Below, piece by piece: positions 6,407-9,411 of a stretch of 9,411 nucleotides of DNA. Position 1 is the first letter of the stretch. The number at the start of each line of letters is the position of its first letter. Made by a program: the position numbers and the translations under genes. The notes beneath the pieces were generated by a model. That model was not told the origin of the DNA and made no database searches. It worked only from the letters and a program-made list of their open reading frames with translations. The stretch comes from Dehalococcoidia bacterium (GTDB lineage: Bacteria; Chloroflexota; Dehalococcoidia; SZUA-161): positions 1,835,234 to 1,844,644 of the forward strand of contig CP070819.1 in the NCBI GenBank assembly GCA_020344295.1. The letters run 5' to 3'.

Positions 6407-6435
6407 TTGACAAGATTTCTCACCATAGATACACT
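6407..6435 (+). promoter_or_regulatory. Sigma70-like promoter toward the acyl-CoA dehydrogenase
   Basis: TTGACA at 6407-6412, then exactly 17 bases, then TACACT at 6430-6435: a perfect -35 with a four-of-six -10. It is back to back with the minus-strand promoter, the two -35 boxes separated by 31 bp. The predicted leader to the GTG at 6628 is about 185 bases and contains a perfect palindrome. I find no gene between 6256 and 6627. Confidence 0.55.
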
Positions 6436-6569
6436 GTGCCCAAGAATGTCCTCAAGCGAGAACTCGGTGCCATCATTAGCTTGTTAACTTGGTGTGATCG
6501 GACCACCCACTTATGCCAGTCAGTCTGAAGAAGCGTTCACTGGTCATTCCCCGCAGAAATATATTCAGC

Positions 6570-6583
6570 TACAAAGCTTTGTA
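6570..6583. promoter_or_regulatory. Perfect 14-bp palindrome in acyl-CoA dehydrogenase leader
   Basis: TACAAAGCTTTGTA is exactly self-complementary. It lies downstream of the predicted promoter and 44 bp before the start codon. A palindrome of this length is typical of a dimeric repressor site (roadblock operator); as RNA it has no loop and would make a poor hairpin. The regulator is unknown. Confidence 0.45.
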
Positions 6584-6627
6584 TATCCCCTGTTGGTCGG
6601 CACTCACAGCTAGTAAGGAAACGGAAC

Positions 6628-7806
6628 GTGGACTTCGGTTTTAACGAGGAACAGGAAAGGTTCAGGGTAGAGGTCCGTGAGTTTCTGCAGAAAGAGCTAA
6701 CGCCGGAATTTTGGCAGGGGCTTGGCACAAAGCCTCCGGAGGACCAGGAATATTCACAGGAATTCAGCCGGAAACTTGCCAGCAGGGGCTGGTTGGGAAT
6801 AGGGTGGCCCCAAGAATACGGTGGCCAGGGGCGTCCCTATACCGATCAGCTTGTCTGTGCCGAGGAGATAGCGTATCACCGCGCTCCGATACTGTACCAT
6901 TTCTGGGCTGTAGACCTGGCGGGGCCTGTGCTGATAGGGGTAGGCAGTGAGGACCTGAAAAAGGCATATGTTCCCGGGATTCTGGCTGCGGATATCAACT
7001 TCTGTATAGGTTTTACCGAGCCCGAAGCTGGCTCGGACCTGGCCTCACTGCAGGCTCGCGCTGTAGCTGATGGCGATGACTACGTAATCAACGGGCAGAA
7101 GATGTTCATCAGCCTCGCTCACAAGGCGGATTACTGCCTGCTCGCTGCCCGAACCAACTTCGAAGCCCCCAAGCACCGGGGAATCAGCCTGTTCGTTCTG
7201 GACATGAAGGCTCCCGGCGTCAATGTGAGTCCGACACCGACAATGGGCGACATGCTGGCGAGCACGGTATACCTAGATAGTGTACGGGTCAATAAGGACG
7301 CACTGGTAGGTGAGATAGACCGGGGGTGGTATCACCTCGCTATCTGTCTGGACCACGAGCGGATTTTTGTGGGAGCTCTGGTGGCTCGACGGCGACGGAT
7401 GTTCGACGAGCTTGTGGAATATGTCCGGAGTACACGTCGGAATGGCCGATTGCTGAATGAGAATCCACATATACGCAATAACCTCGCACAGATCGGGATC
7501 GAACTGGACGTGGGCCGCTTGCTCAGCTATAGAACAGCCTGGCTGTTGGAAAAAGGGGCGATTCCATTTGCCGAGGCATCGATGACAAAGGTTCTCACAT
7601 CCGAGCTGGACCAACGCCTGACCAACTTCGGGGTAAATGTACTGGGGCTTCATGGACAGCTAAAGCAGGGATCTAAATGGGTGCCACTGCAAGGTCGCAT
7701 GGAGCAGGCCTACCGGGTGTCTATCCTGGAATCCATCGGCGGGGGCACCAACGAGATCCAACGCTCGATCATCGCCCTCATGGGTCTGGGGCTGCCGCGG
7801 GACTAA
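6628..7806 (+). CDS. Acyl-CoA dehydrogenase family protein
   Basis: This FAD-dependent enzyme should introduce an alpha,beta double bond into an acyl-CoA, passing electrons to an electron-transfer flavoprotein. At 392 residues it is full length. The N-terminal helical domain begins FGFNEEQERFRVEVREFL. The beta domain contains the signature FTEPEAGSD (129-137), and the C-terminal helical domain ends with ESIGGGTNEIQRSIIA. The Glu found in medium-chain enzymes just before the GT of that last motif is Gly here (G372). Instead LDHER places E244 directly before Arg, the position used as catalytic base in isovaleryl-CoA and long-chain dehydrogenases. The start is a GTG with AAGGA nine bases upstream. 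Divergent from the flavoprotein and followed by DUF6125-like and HGD-D genes, it probably acts on a branched, alicyclic or aromatic-derived acyl-CoA; the substrate is not readable. Confidence 0.93.
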   Translation: MDFGFNEEQERFRVEVREFLQKELTPEFWQGLGTKPPEDQEYSQEFSRKLASRGWLGIGWPQEYGGQGRPYTDQLVCAEEIAYHRAPILYHFWAVDLAGPVLIGVGSEDLKKAYVPGILAADINFCIGFTEPEAGSDLASLQARAVADGDDYVINGQKMFISLAHKADYCLLAARTNFEAPKHRGISLFVLDMKAPGVNVSPTPTMGDMLASTVYLDSVRVNKDALVGEIDRGWYHLAICLDHERIFVGALVARRRRMFDELVEYVRSTRRNGRLLNENPHIRNNLAQIGIELDVGRLLSYRTAWLLEKGAIPFAEASMTKVLTSELDQRLTNFGVNVLGLHGQLKQGSKWVPLQGRMEQAYRVSILESIGGGTNEIQRSIIALMGLGLPRD

Positions 7807-7844
7807 AAGATAACCGTACTGCGCGCGAAATTGTAAAACAGAGG

Positions 7845-7857
7845 TCAGGTGACCTGA
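7845..7857. promoter_or_regulatory. Inverted repeat TCAGGT-G-ACCTGA
   Basis: Two perfect 6-bp arms around a single central base sit 38 bp after the acyl-CoA dehydrogenase stop, in the 170-bp gap before the DUF6125-like gene. Lacking a loop, it looks more like an operator half-site pair than a terminator. I could not find a convincing promoter in this gap. Confidence 0.35.
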
Positions 7858-7930
7858 AAGCGGGGTGATGTACGAATAAACAAATAAGAAACAGTAACCA
7901 GGTGAGCAGGTAAGGAGTACGCTAGGTTAC

Positions 7931-7942
7931 GGACAGCTGTCC
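7931..7942. promoter_or_regulatory. Perfect 12-bp palindrome upstream of DUF6125-like gene
   Basis: GGACAGCTGTCC is exactly self-complementary and lies 34 bp before the ATG at 7977, close upstream of the ribosome binding site. It could be a regulator site controlling the DUF6125/HGD-D pair, or chance. Confidence 0.35.
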
Positions 7943-7976
7943 AAGCAAGCGAAATAACATACACGGAGGTAAAAAA

Positions 7977-8537
7977 ATGACCGAGTTAACAAATTATAGC
8001 GGCCCATATAACCACGAACTGAAGTTCGCAGATTTCTCCAAGGAATTCCTTATCGATTTGATGCATACGTGGCAATACGCATACATGCGCCTTTCCTCAA
8101 TCTGTTACCAGGAGGTTATTGAACAGTTTGGCATGGAGGCTGCTGACAAGTGTAACCTGGCAGTCTGGATGAAAGTGGGCGAGAAGATCGTTCCCAAATT
8201 CGCTAAGGTGGGTAAAATCGAGTTCAATTCAATCGCAGATGGATTGAAGGTTATCCAGTTAGCTCCGGACGGCCATACGGATGGAGAACTCTTTCAAGGA
8301 GATGTTGAAATAATCAGCGACAACCATGTCAAGACCACTACTACCAAGTGCCGTGCACTTGACTACCTCGAGGGAGTCGCCCCAGAACGAATAGAGTTCT
8401 TCTGCCACGTACTCGAGAAGAACGTTATGCAGGCCTATTTCAACAATCCCAAAGTAACGGTAACGCCGTTGAAGCTGCCACCTCGGCAGAGCAAGGATGA
8501 AGTATGCTGCCGGTGGGAGATCAAGCTTGAGCCGTAG
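7977..8537 (+). CDS. DUF6125-like protein (ATC hydrolase-like fold), linked to HGD-D enzyme
   Basis: The 186-residue soluble protein resembles the DUF6125 group related to L-2-amino-thiazoline-4-carboxylate hydrolase-like proteins. I call this from its overall pattern, not a single diagnostic motif. Visible features are an aromatic N-terminal region (DLMHTWQYAYMRL), a WMKVGEK segment near 64-70, TTKCRALDYLEG (C125) and FFCHVLEKNVMQAYFNNP (C143, H144), and a double cysteine C177-C178 near the end. The paired Cys/His positions could bind a metal or act in catalysis, but no function is known. It has the best ribosome binding site in the window, GGAGGT six A's before the ATG. The next gene follows after 38 bp, so the two are very likely co-transcribed, which hints at a role with the dehydratase/reductase. 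Confidence 0.7.
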   Translation: MTELTNYSGPYNHELKFADFSKEFLIDLMHTWQYAYMRLSSICYQEVIEQFGMEAADKCNLAVWMKVGEKIVPKFAKVGKIEFNSIADGLKVIQLAPDGHTDGELFQGDVEIISDNHVKTTTTKCRALDYLEGVAPERIEFFCHVLEKNVMQAYFNNPKVTVTPLKLPPRQSKDEVCCRWEIKLEP

Positions 8538-8575
8538 ATAGATAAACACAAGATCAGGCGGAAGGAAGATAACAT

Positions 8576-9411
8576 ATGGGAGCAGTTGAAAAGCTCCGGG
8601 AGGTAGTAACCAACCGTCACCGGTACGCGCGGGAATGGAAGGCGGGGACGGGAGGTCAAGTTATCGGCTGGTTCTGCACCTATGTTCCGGAGGAGATCAT
8701 CTACGCCGCAGGCATGCTGCCGGTACGGATTCTTGGCAGCCACGAGACTGAGGACATTACAGGCGCCTATATGCCTTCGATCTACTGTCCGTTCAGCCGC
8801 GATGTGCTGGCTCAGGGATTGAAAGGGCGATATGACTACCTCAACGGGATAGTCAAAGCTCGCAGCTGCCTTCACATGCGAATGACCTATACCCTCTGGA
8901 AGCAGTTGGTGCCCATTGATTTTACATATTACATTTATATGCCTACACATGCACTCAATCCACAGGCAAAGCCATTTTTAGCGAACGAATACGCTGATTT
9001 CAAGGAGGCGCTGGAAAAGTGGGGTGGAGTCCGTATCACCAGTGATGATCTCGACAGGGCGATAGAGGTCTATAACCGAAATCGGAGTCTGATAAAGAAG
9101 GTTTATGAGTTCAGAAAAGCCGATAATCCGGCGCTCACTGGAGCCGAAGCTTTGGAGATGGTACTCGCCGGCCAGTTGATGGATAAAGAGGAACACAATA
9201 AGCTGCTGGAGCAACTCCTCGAAGAACTGCCGAATAGGGCTGTGTCGCGGGAAACGGTTGCGCGGCTGATGCTCGTCGGCAGTGAAATGGACGATGTCGA
9301 TTTCATCAGGACGACCGAGGAGCTGGGCGCCACCTTTGTGATCGAGGACCACTGTACCGGGACCAGGTATTTCTGGAACGAGGTCATACCTGAGGAAGAT
9401 CGTCTGGCAGC
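8576..9411 (+). CDS. 2-hydroxyacyl-CoA dehydratase / benzoyl-CoA reductase (HGD-D) family subunit, 3' truncated by window end
   Basis: The frame is open from the ATG at 8576 to the window edge (278 codons, no stop), so the gene continues beyond; the family is usually about 370-430 residues. HGD-D subunits carry a cysteine-bound [4Fe-4S] cluster and, after ATP-driven one-electron reduction by an activator, dehydrate 2-hydroxyacyl-CoA or reduce an aromatic ring. Diagnostic segments are GWFCTYVPEEIIYAAGMLPV (C34), PSIYCPFSRDVL (C71), ARSCLHMRMTYTLW (C98) and IEDHCTGTRYFW (C260), all expected cluster-ligand or active-site positions. GAAGGAAG precedes the ATG by seven bases. The DHCTGTR block resembles BcrC-like members more than classical glutaryl dehydratases. 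A partner subunit and activator probably follow downstream. The family is firm; the reaction is undecided. Confidence 0.88.
   Translation, partial: MGAVEKLREVVTNRHRYAREWKAGTGGQVIGWFCTYVPEEIIYAAGMLPVRILGSHETEDITGAYMPSIYCPFSRDVLAQGLKGRYDYLNGIVKARSCLHMRMTYTLWKQLVPIDFTYYIYMPTHALNPQAKPFLANEYADFKEALEKWGGVRITSDDLDRAIEVYNRNRSLIKKVYEFRKADNPALTGAEALEMVLAGQLMDKEEHNKLLEQLLEELPNRAVSRETVARLMLVGSEMDDVDFIRTTEELGATFVIEDHCTGTRYFWNEVIPEEDRLA

Noticed and set aside
6405..6488. Short 27-codon frame starting ATG at 6405 in the divergent gap
   Set aside because: It has no ribosome binding site, overlaps the -35 and -10 boxes of the + strand promoter, and its composition is not protein-like.
8435..8950. Minus-strand 171-codon frame over the DUF6125 and HGD-D genes
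   Set aside because: It is antisense to two genes with good ribosome binding sites and family motifs, and its own sequence resembles no protein.
8978..9387. Overlapping minus-strand frames near the right edge
   Set aside because: They lie opposite the HGD-D gene, whose frame stays open to the window end with intact cysteine motifs.

Overview
The window looks like chromosomal DNA of a strict anaerobe with corrinoid-dependent methyl metabolism and CoA-thioester catabolism. The mix of a RACo-type corrinoid activase, a 2-hydroxyacyl-CoA dehydratase / benzoyl-CoA reductase-type subunit, a DUF6125-like protein, an acyl-CoA dehydrogenase, a DUF3795 protein and Pro/Thr-linker lipoproteins is what I would expect from an uncultured sediment Chloroflexota (Dehalococcoidia-like) genome. 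That assignment is inference from gene content; no rRNA or other phylogenetic marker is present. I saw no mobile element, CRISPR array, tRNA or rRNA.

Left part (1-3250). A possible end of an upstream gene is followed by a 616-residue [2Fe-2S]/ASKHA corrinoid-protein activase on the + strand. It converges, across a pair of small hairpins, on two minus-strand genes: a 64-residue two-helix membrane protein and, upstream of it, a cysteine-rich DUF3795 protein with an added zinc ribbon. The DUF3795 gene diverges from an EthD-family gene. The gap between those two holds an 18-bp palindrome that overlaps a candidate promoter.

Middle part (3246-6258, all minus strand). This holds a 'head GIN' (DUF2807) lipoprotein with seven roughly 20-residue SGAS repeats, a 61-residue hydrophobic protein, a lipoprotein with a Pro/Thr linker, and a nitronate monooxygenase / FabK-like flavoprotein. 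The two lipoproteins have clear lipoboxes and their own ribosome binding sites.

Right part (6259-9411, + strand). A 370-bp divergent control region carries two back-to-back sigma70-like promoters, both with TTGACA -35 boxes and 17-bp spacers, plus a perfect 14-bp palindrome. It lies between the flavoprotein gene and an acyl-CoA dehydrogenase gene. After a 170-bp gap with two more short palindromes come a DUF6125-like gene and, 38 bp later, a 2-hydroxyacyl-CoA dehydratase (HGD-D) family subunit that runs off the end of the window. The likely theme is anaerobic breakdown of an acyl- or aryl-CoA: desaturation by the dehydrogenase, radical reduction or dehydration by the HGD-D enzyme, and a flavin oxidoreductase working nearby. 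The substrate cannot be read from this sequence.

Nothing here is clearly a new defence or mobile system. The observations most worth following are the divergent promoter region, the DUF6125/HGD-D pairing, and the repeat or palindrome elements at three promoters.
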